64,000 nt of DNA from Anaerotardibacter muris (GTDB taxonomy: Bacteria > Actinomycetota > Coriobacteriia > Coriobacteriales > Eggerthellaceae), in the NCBI RefSeq assembly GCF_943192915.1, contig NZ_CALPCD010000003.1, forward strand, positions 172,491-236,490. The letters are read 5' to 3'. How positions within the stretch are numbered: position 1 is the first letter of the stretch; every line of letters begins with the position of its first letter. The notes under the pieces are model-generated. The model was not told where the DNA came from, ran no database searches, and saw nothing but the letters and a program-made list of their open reading frames with translations. The translations under genes and the position numbers were made by a program. Below, piece after piece: positions 45,156 through 54,456 of the stretch.

Positions 45156-45728
45156 ATGAAACGGATCATCGTTGGCATAAGTGGCGCAAGCGGCTCTCCG
45201 CTCGCGTTGCGCTTCCTGAAGGCGCTTCACCAGCAGGAAGAAGTGGAGGTGCATCTAGTCGTTACCAGCTCTGCGCTCCTCACCGCTTCATACGAACTCG
45301 CTGATATGAACGAAGCCGAGAATCCCTATCTTCCTTACGCAGACCATTTCCACGGTCTCGATTCACTCGATGCCACCATATCGAGCGGTTCTTTCCCGAT
45401 CGATGCAATGGTGGTTATCCCGTGCAGTATGAAGACCGTCGCTGGCATAGCGAGCGGCTACACCGAAAACCTGCTCCTCCGCGCAGCAGACGTGACCATA
45501 AAAGAGAAGCGACCCCTTATCTTGGTCGCCCGCGAAAGCCCCTTGAGCCCGATCCATTTGAAGAACCTAACGTATCTCTCGACACTTCCTACCGTGAGCA
45601 TCGTGCCGCCCATGCTCACCTACTACAGCGGCCAAGAAACCATAGAGGATATGGAAGACCACACCATCGGCAAGATCTTCAACCTGATGGGTCTAGAACA
45701 CACACCCTACCGCCGCTGGAATCCGTAA
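45156..45728 (+). CDS. lpdB: UbiX/LpdB-like flavin prenyltransferase
   Basis: 190 residues from the ATG at 45156 after GAGAGGAAC. MKRIIVGISGASGSPLALRFLKALHQQ opens the FMN-binding fold; SSGSFPIDAMVVIPCSMKTVAGIASGYTENLLLRAADVTIKEKRPLILVARESPLSPIHLKNL is the UbiX core with the conserved PCSMKT. It makes prenyl-FMN from FMN and dimethylallyl (pyro)phosphate for the UbiD-type partner. As the cluster gene it fits LpdB; it is also the only UbiX seen in the window. Confidence 0.93.
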   Translation: MKRIIVGISGASGSPLALRFLKALHQQEEVEVHLVVTSSALLTASYELADMNEAENPYLPYADHFHGLDSLDATISSGSFPIDAMVVIPCSMKTVAGIASGYTENLLLRAADVTIKEKRPLILVARESPLSPIHLKNLTYLSTLPTVSIVPPMLTYYSGQETIEDMEDHTIGKIFNLMGLEHTPYRRWNP

Positions 45729-45745
45729 GGAAGCACGTCATTATT

Positions 45746-45790
45746 TAACCTGTCCCCAAAGTGTCCGGGACAGAATTGAACCCGTCCCCA
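45746..45790. repeat. CCTGTCCCC repeat after lpdB
   Basis: TTAACCTGTCCCCAAAGTGTCCGGGACAG then AATTGAACCCGTCCCC: the same two units as after dinB (22928). It touches repeat copy C, so two different families are side by side. Confidence 0.8.
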
Positions 45791-45798
45791 TGTTTTGC

Positions 45799-45978
45799 GC
45801 AAGCAGCGAGGATGTAGGGATGGGGTCATAGATTCACTCTGAACACTAATAAAAAATATAGAACCCGCCAAAGCGGGTTCGTGTAAATAAAGCATGAAGC
45901 AGTGCAGCGCATGAGCCCGAAGGGCGAACAGCGAAACGGGTGAATCCGAGACCCCGCCCCTGCAGCCTCGCTGCTTGC
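45799..45978 (-). repeat. Structured intergenic repeat, copy C
   Basis: The best-formed copy. Outer arms of 13 bases (GCAAGCAGCGAGG at 45799-45811; complement at 45966-45978) pair perfectly. Inside them GGGGTC pairs with GACCCC (45822-45827 / 45950-45955) and GATTCAC with GTGAATC (45831-45837 / 45940-45946). GCCCGAAGGGC and a core of about 45 bases are nearly identical to copy A. It lies between lpdB and the end of ribF, in the same orientation as ribF. Confidence 0.85.
45852..45880 (-). terminator. Terminator hairpin in repeat copy C
   Basis: Minus strand: GAACCCGC-TTTG-GCGGGTTC followed by TATATTTTTT. It ends the long nusA-ribF operon. Confidence 0.85.
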
Positions 45979-45987
45979 GAGACAGAC

Positions 45988-46917
45988 TTACAAGGGCAGT
46001 GTGTTGCGGACGTGATCGATGTTCGAAAGGATGGTCTTGATGAGCTCATCAACGGAATCGAACTTGATCATCGGACGAATATATTCAACGAACTCAGCGG
46101 TGATCTGATCACCGTAGATATCTTGATTGAAATCGAGGATGTGCACTTCCATGGTGGCTTTCGTCTTGTCCTCGAACACAGGTGAAACACCCACCGCGAT
46201 AGCCGCACGATACTTGATACCGTTCACGTAGGCATAACCGCCATAAACGCCCTCAGAGAGCGTCTGACGATTCGCGGGCACGATCAGATTCGCCGTACTG
46301 AATCCCATATCCATGCCCTCACCACGGCCAGGCTGTACTTCATCGGTGATCGAGTAGGGGCGTCCGAGCAAACGCTCAGCTTCTGCCAATTCATGCTCTG
46401 CCAGATAATTGCGAATGCGCGTAGCCGTGATAGGGAGACCTTCTTCGCTCTGAAGGTTATGCGCATCGATATGACACGTATTGGTTGCAGCCCATTCACC
46501 AAGGTCAGCAACGCTGCCTGCGGCGCGAGCTCCGAAATGGAAATCCAGACCGACATGCAGATGAGCAGGCACAGAACCTTTGAAGGTCTGCTGCAAGAAT
46601 TCGAGCGGGCTAAGCGCAGCGAATTCAGGAGTAAAACGCAATACCACCACCGCATCAACGCCGCTGCGCGCGAGCATCTCGATGCGTTGTTCGTTGCTCA
46701 TGAGCTTCTTCAGTCTCTCAGCATGGAACAATTCATCAGGATCGATATCGAACGTGAGTGCGATGCTACGTCCACCATCTTCTTGCGCGGTACGCATCGC
46801 ACACTCGAGAAGATAACGATGGCCTCTATGAACACCATCGAAGACACCGAACGCACATGATGCGTTCTCGAAGATCGAATAGTCGAATGAATCGTCAATA
46901 TTATAGATTCGAGCCAC
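45988..46917 (-). CDS. ribF: Bifunctional riboflavin kinase / FAD synthetase
   Basis: 309 residues from the GTG at 46915-46917, six bases after AGGAG (a TTG two codons earlier overlaps the ribosome binding site). FAD synthetase motif GVFDGVHRGHRYLLE and LEFLQQTFKGSVPAHLHVGLDFHFG; the kinase half starts about residue 180 with GRPYSITDEVQPGRGEGMDMGFSTANLI and YGGYAYVNG. It makes FMN and FAD. Last gene of the rimP-ribF operon, overlapping truB by 17 bases. Confidence 0.95.
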   Translation of the reverse strand: MARIYNIDDSFDYSIFENASCAFGVFDGVHRGHRYLLECAMRTAQEDGGRSIALTFDIDPDELFHAERLKKLMSNEQRIEMLARSGVDAVVVLRFTPEFAALSPLEFLQQTFKGSVPAHLHVGLDFHFGARAAGSVADLGEWAATNTCHIDAHNLQSEEGLPITATRIRNYLAEHELAEAERLLGRPYSITDEVQPGRGEGMDMGFSTANLIVPANRQTLSEGVYGGYAYVNGIKYRAAIAVGVSPVFEDKTKATMEVHILDFNQDIYGDQITAEFVEYIRPMIKFDSVDELIKTILSNIDHVRNTLPL

Positions 46918-47950
46918 GTTCAACTCCTATCGGGAAGACGCATTGGGCTACGAAGCGCCCCGCAGACCCATCGAACTTGTAAAGAGCCTTGATACGATTA
47001 TCAACAACAAGCGCCACCACTTCCCCATCAAAACAAGGATCAGACGAAGGAAACACTTGAGTGGTGCAGCAATATTCATCATGGGTAAACGATGGGAGCG
47101 CAACATTGAGGGCGAGCGCATCTGCAGGCAACGCATTGCCGTTATCGATTGCCGCCCGAGCATCTTCACCGCGTATGAATGCATAGCGCATGTTCAACAA
47201 CTGAAGTGGGTCGATCTGGGCACAACGCGGATCTTCTTCGAATTGCTCAAGCGTTGCACACATATCAAGAGAGAGGCTATCGAGCGCTACACGCTCCAGA
47301 CGAGAAACGAAAGCACCACAACCGAAGCGCTTCCCTAGGTCGCGCGCGATCGAGCGCATATAGGTCCCACCAGAGACTTGCATGGTCACACGCCAGACAA
47401 GAACATCCTGATCGACATCAAGAGGGTGTTCGAGCAGGCTGTTGACCTGCGCTTCTTCAAGACCATCAAAAGCGGCCGAGAACACTTCGAAATCGCGCGG
47501 CTTCAGATCGATGACACGCCCTTTGCGCGCCGCGTCATAGGACTTTTGACCGCCAACCTTGACCGCCGAATAAACAGGCGGCAGCTGCTTGCCAGGTCCT
47601 TTTAAAGACGCGATCACATCTTGGGCATAAGCTTGCGAATAGAGGCATTCTGGGATCTCGCCGCTGGTCGTAACTTCACCTTCAGCATCATCAGTAGTGG
47701 TAGAACAGCCAAAGGCGATATCCATAACATAGGTCTTCGCGTGTCCGCTGAGATAAGCGTCAAGACGCGTTGCAGGACCAACAGCTACGCAGAGGACACC
47801 TGATGCCAAAGGGTCGAGCGTGCCAGTATGGCCGATGCGCTTTTCACCAAGCACCCTGCGGCAACGATTGACCACATCATGAGAAGTGAGACCTTTGGGC
47901 TTCTCGAGCGCGAGCATCAGAGAAAGGCCCGATGCTCCTCGTTTAGCCAT
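46901..47950 (-). CDS. truB: tRNA pseudouridine-55 synthase
   Basis: 349 residues from an ATG overlapping the nrnA stop by eight bases. LALEKPKGLTSHDVVNRCRRVLGEKRIGHTGTLDPLASGVLCVAVGPATRL contains the catalytic Asp in the GTLDP motif; SGGTYMRSIARDLG is also present. A C-terminal extension of about 60 residues carries a PUA-like region. It modifies U55 in the T loop of tRNAs. Confidence 0.95.
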   Translation of the reverse strand: MAKRGASGLSLMLALEKPKGLTSHDVVNRCRRVLGEKRIGHTGTLDPLASGVLCVAVGPATRLDAYLSGHAKTYVMDIAFGCSTTTDDAEGEVTTSGEIPECLYSQAYAQDVIASLKGPGKQLPPVYSAVKVGGQKSYDAARKGRVIDLKPRDFEVFSAAFDGLEEAQVNSLLEHPLDVDQDVLVWRVTMQVSGGTYMRSIARDLGKRFGCGAFVSRLERVALDSLSLDMCATLEQFEEDPRCAQIDPLQLLNMRYAFIRGEDARAAIDNGNALPADALALNVALPSFTHDEYCCTTQVFPSSDPCFDGEVVALVVDNRIKALYKFDGSAGRFVAQCVFPIGVERGSNL

Positions 47951-48998
47951 CGAGCTCAACTCTCTGTTCTGAAAGAAGCTCGCGTAAGCGCTGAGTAGCC
48001 GCAGGAGCCTCTTGGGCAAAGCAGTCTTCGAACACTTTCGATGGTACCGCTGCACATGCTTCGAAGAGCGATCCACGGAACGTGAGACCTGCGGCTGCAC
48101 GATGACCTCCGCCGCCGAAGAAACGAGCAACTTGAGCCACATCGGTATCATCCTTGGCGCGTAGGCTGCCACGGATCACGCCTTCCCCATTCTCTTTGAG
48201 GATAAGTGCCACACGCACGCCAGCAATACCGCGCAAGACATCGATGAGGATCTCGGCATCGTCACGGATCGCACCGATCCGATCAAAATCAGAATCTTTC
48301 AAATACGAGAAGACGAACTGGCCATCACAGAAGAACATCATGCGTTCGAGCACGACCTGTTCAAGACGAAGCGATGCGAGCGAGCGGCTCTGGAAGAACT
48401 CGCGTGCTACCACGTTCGGTTCTGCGCCCGCTTCGACCGTTTCTGCTGCATGGATCAGGCATGTTGGATCGGTGTTCTGATAGGAGAAGCGCCCCGTGTC
48501 GGTCATGATGCCCGTGAGCACGCACAAAGCCTGTTCGGCATCGATGCATCCAAGGATCTTCAGCAGCTCCCAAATAAGGTCGCAAGCTGCAGCCGCATCA
48601 GGATCGACATAGTTCAGTTGCGCCATGGAAGTATCGGAAGCATGATGATCGATAGTGATGCATACGGGGGCACGATCATGTACTGCAGCAGCATCTTTCA
48701 ATCGGTCGAGATTCGGAACATCGACCGCGATGAAAACCTCGATATCTTCCGTGAATTCCGCTGCAGGAACCAGCTCATCTGAGCCAGGCAAGAAGCAAAG
48801 CTTCTGCTCGATCGGTTGCGGCGTTGCCAGCAAGCCCGTTGCTTGCTTGCCTAGCGCACGCAGGCCCGCTACTAACGCCAACTGCGAGCCAAGACAATCA
48901 CCGTCAGGGTTCACGTGACCGCAAACCGCGAAGCGATCATGCTCTTTAATGCATGCAGCGATCTTATCAAGCGTAGTGTTAGAGAGCGACGTGAGCAC
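47943..48998 (-). CDS. nrnA: DHH/DHHA1 phosphoesterase, NrnA-like
   Basis: 351 residues, GTG start preceded by GAGGAC. VCGHVNPDGDCLGSQLALVAGL, FIAVDVPNLDRL, TIDHHASDTSMAQLNYVDPDAAAACDLIWEL and a C-terminal GGGGHRAAAGLTFRG form the DHH-DHHA1 set. NrnA enzymes degrade nanoRNA/pAp. Its position between rbfA and truB is the usual actinobacterial/Firmicutes order. Confidence 0.92.
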   Translation of the reverse strand: MLTSLSNTTLDKIAACIKEHDRFAVCGHVNPDGDCLGSQLALVAGLRALGKQATGLLATPQPIEQKLCFLPGSDELVPAAEFTEDIEVFIAVDVPNLDRLKDAAAVHDRAPVCITIDHHASDTSMAQLNYVDPDAAAACDLIWELLKILGCIDAEQALCVLTGIMTDTGRFSYQNTDPTCLIHAAETVEAGAEPNVVAREFFQSRSLASLRLEQVVLERMMFFCDGQFVFSYLKDSDFDRIGAIRDDAEILIDVLRGIAGVRVALILKENGEGVIRGSLRAKDDTDVAQVARFFGGGGHRAAAGLTFRGSLFEACAAVPSKVFEDCFAQEAPAATQRLRELLSEQRVELDG

Positions 48999-49001
48999 GC
49001 A

Positions 49002-49376
49002 CTAGTCCTCTTCGGTATCTTCGCTACTGCTGCTATTGCGTTCAGCATCGGCGTTCAGAGCCTGCGCGATGCGTTCAGCATTGTCGACGCTCTTATCAAG
49101 GTGGAAACGCAGTTCAGGAGCCACGCGCCACGACAGCTTCTTCGCCATAAGCGAACGGATGCGACCCGCAGCTGCATTGAATGCCTGGGCTACTTCCGTG
49201 TAGCGAGAAGGCTCGGTCGAATAATACACGTTGGCAACTGAACGGTCATAGCTCACTTCAACACCCGTGATGGTGACCATATCCAAACGCGGATCGGATA
49301 TCTCGAAGAGCAAGATCTCAGAGATGACCTCACGAGCCTGCTCGTTCACGCGCCTATTGGAAGAACTCTGCTTCAT
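49002..49376 (-). CDS. rbfA: Ribosome-binding factor A
   Basis: 124 residues. RRVNEQAREVISEILLFEISDPRLDMVTITGVEVSYDRSVANVYYS is the KH-like core of RbfA. The C-terminus ends in an acidic/Ser tail (ERNSSSSEDTEED). It aids 30S maturation. It starts three bases after infB and precedes nrnA. Confidence 0.95.
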   Translation of the reverse strand: MKQSSSNRRVNEQAREVISEILLFEISDPRLDMVTITGVEVSYDRSVANVYYSTEPSRYTEVAQAFNAAAGRIRSLMAKKLSWRVAPELRFHLDKSVDNAERIAQALNADAERNSSSSEDTEED

Positions 49377-49379
49377 AGC

Positions 49380-52100
49380 TTATTCAGTCCTCTCCACCTC
49401 GACGATGCGGAAGCCTTCGATGTGGTCACCGATCTTGATGTCCTGGTAACCTGCGATGCCGATACCGCATTCATAACCGCGAGCAACGCTCTTGACGTCG
49501 TCCTTGAAACGACGGAGGCTTTCGATCTCGCCTTCGTAGATGACCGTACCATCACGTACGATGCGAACCTGGTCATCGCGGCTGATCTCGCCTTCGAGGA
49601 TATAGCAACCAGCGACCACGCCGATCTTGGGCACCTTGAAGGTCTCACGAACCTCGGCGATACCAGTATCTTCTTCAACGATGTCAGGTGAGAGCAGACC
49701 AACACGTGCAGCGTTGATGTCTTCGATAGCCTGATAGATAACACGATAAAGACGGATATCGACCTTTTCACGAGCAGCCACTTCGCGCGTCTTACCCGTT
49801 GGGCGCACGTTGAAGCCGATGATGATAGCATCGGATGCCGCCGCCAGCGTAACGTCGGTTTCAGTGATGCCGCCGACTGCAGCATGGATGATATTGATCT
49901 TGACCTCGGACTGATCCATCTTGTCGAAGGCATCGCGCAAGGCTTCGATAGAGCCTGCCACGTCAGCCTTCACGACCAAGTTCAGGTCGGTGGTCTTGCC
50001 TTCTTCGATGCGTGCGAACAGGTCATCAAGGTTCATATGCGAACGTGCTTCCTGCTTCGCCAAACGCTCGCGCAATGCGCGCTGTTCAGCCAAGCGGCGA
50101 GCGTCGCGTTCGTCCTCGAATACGCGGAATTCGTCACCAGCCGTAGGCACTGAATTCAAGCCAAGGATCTCGACTGGATCTGCTGGACGAGCTTCGTCAA
50201 CATGGACACCGCGCGGATTCACCAATGCGCGAACCTTGCCATAGGAAGTGCCCGCCACAACAACGTCGCCAGTCTTCAAGGTACCACGGTCGACCAGCAC
50301 GGTTGCCACCGAACCGCGACCCTTGTCCAAGTTCGCTTCGATGACGAAGCCCGATGCCAGCGCATTGGGGTTCGCCTTCAGTTCGAGCACATCAGCCTGG
50401 AGCAGGATGGTCTCGAGCAGGTCATCGATATGCAGGTTCTGACGCGCGGACACGTCAACGAACATATTCTTGCCGCCCCACTCTTCAGGGATGATGCCAT
50501 GCTCGGTAAGCTCAGTGCGAACACGCTCAGGGGTTGCGCCAGGCTTGTCGATCTTGTTCACGGCAACAACGATAGGAACGTTAGCCGCATTCGCATGATT
50601 GATAGCCTCAACTGTCTGAGGCATGACGCCGTCGTCCGCCGCAACGACCAGAACAACAACGTCAGTGACCTTAGCACCACGTGCACGCATTGCAGTAAAT
50701 GCTTCGTGGCCAGGGGTGTCGATGAAGGTGATCTGGCGACCATCGATATTGACCACCGATGCGCCGATATGCTGAGTGATGCCGCCGGCCTCGTTTTCTG
50801 CAACACCAGTGGAGCGGATCGCGTCGAGCAACGAGGTCTTACCATGGTCAACATGACCCATAACAGTGACCACAGGAGGACGCGGCAGAAGATCAGCCTC
50901 AGAGTCGTTATAGACAACGGCGAATTCTTCTTCAGGTGAAACGACGCGCACCTTACGGCCCAGGTCGTCTGCGATCAGCTCGATAAGGTCATCGCTCATG
51001 GTCTGGGTGAGCGTGAGCGCAGATCCCAGCAAGAACAAACGCTTGATAACATCATTCGGAGAGACATCGAGCAGTTCAGCGAATTGAGCAACGGTCGAGC
51101 CTTGCGCCACCTCGACGACCGAGTCATCGAGCACGAGCGTAGGATCGAGACCCTTCTCCAGCGCTTCGAGCTCAGCGCGCTCACGTGCCTCCGCTTCACG
51201 CTTCTCCTTGCGCTTCTTACGCCTACCCTGACTTTCATGGGTAGCAGCTTCAACAGCTGCGCGTGCCTCTGCAAGAACCTTATCACGCTGGAACTTCTCC
51301 GCCTGCACAGCCAGCTGAGCATAGCGATCCTCACCCTGGGTGGCATTGTTCTCAAGTTCTGGAACCGAAGGCTCGAAGCCTTTGCGCCTATCGCCCTTCT
51401 TGCCGCGACCGCGGCCACCTTGGTTACCACGATCGGGAGCCTGATTGCTCAAGCGCTCGCGTTCGTTGTTGATCTGATCGAGCAACGATGCGAAGCCGCC
51501 TACCGCACTTGCAGGAGCCGCCTTCTTCGCAGCCTGCTTCTTACCCTTGTTATTGCGCGACTGAAGGGCCTCTTCGACCGCCTGCTTCTTGGCAACATCA
51601 GCTGCACGGGCTTCTGCATCTGCGCGCATACGCTCTTCGTGCGCTTCACGCTCAACACGCTCTCGCTCGCGTTCGATCTGATCGTTCAAGCTATCGAAGG
51701 GTGACGAGGATACCTTCTTCTGCTCAGCCGATTCAGCATCTTCTTTCTTTTGAGCGCCTGCGAAAGCCTCTTTTTGCTGATTTTCACGACGTGCGCGTTC
51801 AGCATCACGAGCCTGGCGTTCCTTCTCAACAGCAGCACGACGCGCAGCTGCCTCTTCAGCTTTCTGCGCTTCGATCTTAGCCTGCTCCTCAGCAAGCTTC
51901 TTCGCTTCTTCCTCTTCCAGCTTTCCTGCGCGCTGCTTGATCTCGGGTTCGAGATTCTGGCGGATCTTCTCCACATAGGCGTCCTGCAAGATGCTGGCGT
52001 GGCTCTTTGCGGGTATCTTCATATCCGCAAGGCGGGCCAAGAGATCTTTACTGGTCATATCGAACTCTTTAGCCAATTCATGTACACGCATACCGGCCAT
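49380..52100 (-). CDS. infB: Translation initiation factor IF-2
   Basis: 906 residues. The N-terminus [27 protein letters not shown] is the IF2 N-domain; residues about 75-330 are low-complexity, charged linker. The G domain shows [44 protein letters not shown] and NKIDKP. Domains II-IV follow to the end. It delivers initiator tRNA. ATG is five bases after GAGGAG. Second N-domain text near residue 320 ([32 protein letters not shown]) is normal for the family. Confidence 0.97.
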   Translation of the reverse strand: MAGMRVHELAKEFDMTSKDLLARLADMKIPAKSHASILQDAYVEKIRQNLEPEIKQRAGKLEEEEAKKLAEEQAKIEAQKAEEAAARRAAVEKERQARDAERARRENQQKEAFAGAQKKEDAESAEQKKVSSSPFDSLNDQIERERERVEREAHEERMRADAEARAADVAKKQAVEEALQSRNNKGKKQAAKKAAPASAVGGFASLLDQINNERERLSNQAPDRGNQGGRGRGKKGDRRKGFEPSVPELENNATQGEDRYAQLAVQAEKFQRDKVLAEARAAVEAATHESQGRRKKRKEKREAEARERAELEALEKGLDPTLVLDDSVVEVAQGSTVAQFAELLDVSPNDVIKRLFLLGSALTLTQTMSDDLIELIADDLGRKVRVVSPEEEFAVVYNDSEADLLPRPPVVTVMGHVDHGKTSLLDAIRSTGVAENEAGGITQHIGASVVNIDGRQITFIDTPGHEAFTAMRARGAKVTDVVVLVVAADDGVMPQTVEAINHANAANVPIVVAVNKIDKPGATPERVRTELTEHGIIPEEWGGKNMFVDVSARQNLHIDDLLETILLQADVLELKANPNALASGFVIEANLDKGRGSVATVLVDRGTLKTGDVVVAGTSYGKVRALVNPRGVHVDEARPADPVEILGLNSVPTAGDEFRVFEDERDARRLAEQRALRERLAKQEARSHMNLDDLFARIEEGKTTDLNLVVKADVAGSIEALRDAFDKMDQSEVKINIIHAAVGGITETDVTLAAASDAIIIGFNVRPTGKTREVAAREKVDIRLYRVIYQAIEDINAARVGLLSPDIVEEDTGIAEVRETFKVPKIGVVAGCYILEGEISRDDQVRIVRDGTVIYEGEIESLRRFKDDVKSVARGYECGIGIAGYQDIKIGDHIEGFRIVEVERTE

Positions 52101-52120
52101 GTAGTCTCCTCGTCTACTAC

Positions 52121-52390
52121 CTAGTCCAAAACGTCGCTCATCACATCTTGAGCGAGCTGTTCATACTTTTCCTTATCCACGCTCACACGCAACGCTCGGT
52201 CGAACTTGCGCGTTTGCAGGGCTTTCTCAAGGCAAGCGAGGCTGCACACATAGGCGCCACGCCCGTTCGCCTTACCTGTTGGGTCGTATTCGACCAACCC
52301 TTCAGGCGTGCGCACGATACGGATGAACTGCTGTTTCGAGTCGGTCTTGCGACACTCGATGCAGGTCCTTTGTTTCGTACGCTTCTCCAT
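52121..52390 (-). CDS. ylxR: YlxR-family RNA-binding protein
   Basis: 89 residues from the ATG at 52388-52390. RTCIECRKTDSKQQFIRIVRTPEGLVEYDPTGKANGRGAYVCSLACLEKAL is the YlxR/DUF448 core with the GRGAYVC motif; the paired Cys motif CIEC...C..AC is complete. It sits between nusA and infB, the usual place. Functions reported include binding RNA and RNase P. Confidence 0.9.
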   Translation of the reverse strand: MEKRTKQRTCIECRKTDSKQQFIRIVRTPEGLVEYDPTGKANGRGAYVCSLACLEKALQTRKFDRALRVSVDKEKYEQLAQDVMSDVLD

Positions 52391-52398
52391 GCACGACC

Positions 52399-53619
52399 TT
52401 ACTTGCTCTCCATGTCGGCATGGATGCCGCAGTAGAGGCTGCCAGGACGTGCATGATTGCGGCAACGTACGCCATCTGCGTCAACGTAAGCGCAGAGACC
52501 GTCGCTCACTACTTCTTCCTCTTCCTCGACCACATCGATGAGGTCTTCATCGGAAACGAGCGATTCGCCACCGAAGGAAGCAGGTTTGATGTCGATATGC
52601 CAGCCAGTCAAACGTGCAGCAAGACGTGCATTCTGGCCTTCCTTGCCGATAGCGAGCGAAAGCTGGTCATCAGGCACGATAACAGTGGCGTAGTTGTTCT
52701 CTTCGTCGATGAGCACGCGATTGACCTTGGCGGGCGAAAGCGCATTGGAAACATAGACCGCAGGATCTTCATCCCACTGGATCACGTCAACGCGTTCATT
52801 GCGCAAGCCTTCGACCACCATGCGAACACGAGAGCCCTTGGGCCCGACGCATGCGCCTACAGGGTCCAGGTTCGGCTCACGAGAAGCAACTGCGATCTTG
52901 GAGCGCTCACCTGGCTCGCGAGCGATGGACTTGATCTCTACCAGGCCGTCATAGATCTCAGGGACCTCGATCTCGAACAGACGACGGATAAGGTCAGGAT
53001 GCGTACGAGACACCACGATGGAAGGACGGGCATGTTCGCCACGCGTCTTCGGGGTCTCTGCGTTCGGGTCGCGCACGTCAACGATGAGCAACTTCAGGCG
53101 CTGGTTGTGACGATAATGCTCATTACGCGGACGCTCGTTACGTTCGTTAGGATTACGCTTCAAGTCGTAATGAGGAAGCTCCGCCTCGACACCCTCGCGG
53201 ATCTTGATGATGGTGAATTCTGGCGTACCCTGCAGGACCGTACCTGTGACCAGGTCTCCCACGCGGTCGGAGAATTCTTCGTAGATGGACTGGCGGCCAG
53301 CCTCACGCACAATAGCACTGATGACGTTCTTGGCGTTCTGAGCAGCGATACGGCTCACATCGTCAGGAGTAACGTCTCGCTCTTCGAATTCAGTGTATTC
53401 GCCCGTTTCTTCATCGGGCTCACCCACGGGAACCATCTCGTAGACGTAGATCTTGCCCGTCTGACGGTCGATGGTAACGCGTGCGTCCCATTCCAGATCG
53501 AGGATGTTCTGATAGCTCTTTGCCAACGATGCCTCAAGACGCTCGATAAGATAGAATTCATCGATCTTACGTTCGTGAGCGAGCGCTTGCAAAGCGTCTA
53601 TCAATTCTGAGGTTGCCAT
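52399..53619 (-). CDS. nusA: Transcription termination/antitermination protein NusA with C-terminal Cys/His motif
   Basis: 406 residues. N-terminal RNAP-binding domain ([31 protein letters not shown]), S1 domain ([11 protein letters not shown]...) and two KH domains ([54 protein letters not shown]). After an acidic linker (EEEEEVV) the protein ends in Cys376-x9-Cys386-x2-His389-x7-Cys397-x2-His400, which looks like a small metal site. This is not part of NusA in model bacteria. It controls pausing and termination. Confidence 0.93.
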   Translation of the reverse strand: MATSELIDALQALAHERKIDEFYLIERLEASLAKSYQNILDLEWDARVTIDRQTGKIYVYEMVPVGEPDEETGEYTEFEERDVTPDDVSRIAAQNAKNVISAIVREAGRQSIYEEFSDRVGDLVTGTVLQGTPEFTIIKIREGVEAELPHYDLKRNPNERNERPRNEHYRHNQRLKLLIVDVRDPNAETPKTRGEHARPSIVVSRTHPDLIRRLFEIEVPEIYDGLVEIKSIAREPGERSKIAVASREPNLDPVGACVGPKGSRVRMVVEGLRNERVDVIQWDEDPAVYVSNALSPAKVNRVLIDEENNYATVIVPDDQLSLAIGKEGQNARLAARLTGWHIDIKPASFGGESLVSDEDLIDVVEEEEEVVSDGLCAYVDADGVRCRNHARPGSLYCGIHADMESK

Positions 53620-53622
53620 TAC

Positions 53623-54102
53623 CTATCCCTTCTTCGCATTGAAATCTATCGTTGCAATGATATGTGCCTTCTTGATGATGTCATACGGGATCGCTTCGGT
53701 GACGCCATCGACGTCGAGCAAGACCGTATCACCATCAACCCCGGCAAGCTTGCCGGTATATTTCGTTCGGGAATCAAGCGGCTGGGTAAGAACCAGGTGC
53801 GCTTTTTCTCCCGTGAAACGCTGAAAATGCTCCAATGTGCGCAAAGGACGGTCGATACCTGGAGACGAAACTTCCAAGGTGTAAGCGCCTGGGAACGGAT
53901 CGATAGCATCCATCATTTCGTTAATCCAAGCTTGGGCACTTGATAGCTCATCGAAGCCCACTCCCCCTTCACAGTCGATATAGACCCTAATAGTAGGAGC
54001 TTTTTTCGAGCCAATAATATCGACCGTTACGATTTCGATCCCTTCTTCGGTGGCTTTGGGAAAAAGCGCATCGAGCAGTTGTTGTTCTTTTGCAGTGAGC
54101 AC
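53623..54102 (-). CDS. rimP: Ribosome maturation factor RimP
   Basis: 159 residues from the GTG at 54100-54102 after GAAGAG (an upstream TTG would add nine residues). IEIVTVDIIGSKKAPTIRVYIDCEGGVGFDELSSAQAWINEMMDAIDPFPGAYTLEVSSPGIDRPLRTLEHFQRFTG is the RimP N-domain; a C-terminal SH3-like part follows. First gene of the operon with nusA and infB. It helps 30S assembly. Confidence 0.93.
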   Translation of the reverse strand: MLTAKEQQLLDALFPKATEEGIEIVTVDIIGSKKAPTIRVYIDCEGGVGFDELSSAQAWINEMMDAIDPFPGAYTLEVSSPGIDRPLRTLEHFQRFTGEKAHLVLTQPLDSRTKYTGKLAGVDGDTVLLDVDGVTEAIPYDIIKKAHIIATIDFNAKKG

Positions 54103-54163
54103 GTTTCTCTTCAACCCCCTTAGAAACAAAAGAAGCGGGACAAGCCCACTTCCTGAAAAATCG

Positions 54164-54220
54164 AAAGTATGCGCACCGAAGTGCGAATACTTTTATACCA
54201 TACTTCAAGCGTACATACAA
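54164..54220 (-). promoter_or_regulatory. Predicted promoter of the rimP-nusA-infB operon with overlapping palindrome
   Basis: TTGTAT (54215-54220) and TATAAA (54192-54197) are 17 bases apart on the minus strand. A strong inverted repeat, AAAGTAT-n-CGCAC / GTGCG-n-ATACTTT with TTCG loop, covers 54164-54193 over the expected start site. It is followed by TTTTT on the minus strand, so it may also terminate read-through. Confidence 0.6.
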
Positions 54221-54355
54221 ACACCCGTGCCGCTCACCTGGTCAAAAGTAACGAATTGAGGGTGTCCAGGCGAGATTCGATCAACAGACATGGCCTAGTA
54301 ATGAAACTGACCGGGTCCAAAACCATCAACATAGGACCGAACCCGATCAGAGATC

Positions 54356-54380
54356 GAGAGCTCGCCGAAAGCGAGCTCTC
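54356..54380. repeat. Perfect hairpin GAGAGCTCGC/GCGAGCTCTC
   Basis: Ten-base arms enclose a five-base loop. There is no T run on either side. It could be a terminator without U-tract or a processing site. Confidence 0.5.
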
Positions 54381-54456
54381 ATGATCGAATCTAAACACGA
54401 ATGGGATATTTCAAGCTATTCCTTTTTCCAGAACAAAAGGAACCCACTCCTGTTGA

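Larger units (their letters stand above)
54103..54456. other. 354-base intergenic region before the rimP operon
   Basis: It holds the promoter and palindrome at 54164-54220 and a hairpin at 54356-54380. Between them is a stretch with GGGTCC...GGACC-GA-ACCC complementarity (54312-54345) but no gene that I can support. No tRNA or known RNA was recognised. A weak TTCCTTTT/AAAAGGAA hairpin at about 54421-54444 may end the CAP-protein transcript. Confidence 0.5.

Noticed and set aside
52420..53610. Plus-strand open frame of 396 codons opposite nusA
   Set aside because: Antisense shadow of nusA, no motif and no ribosome binding site.
54169..54384. 71-codon plus-strand frame in the gap before rimP
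   Set aside because: It runs through the palindrome and the GAGAGCTCGC hairpin, has no ribosome binding site and no similarity that I can recall.
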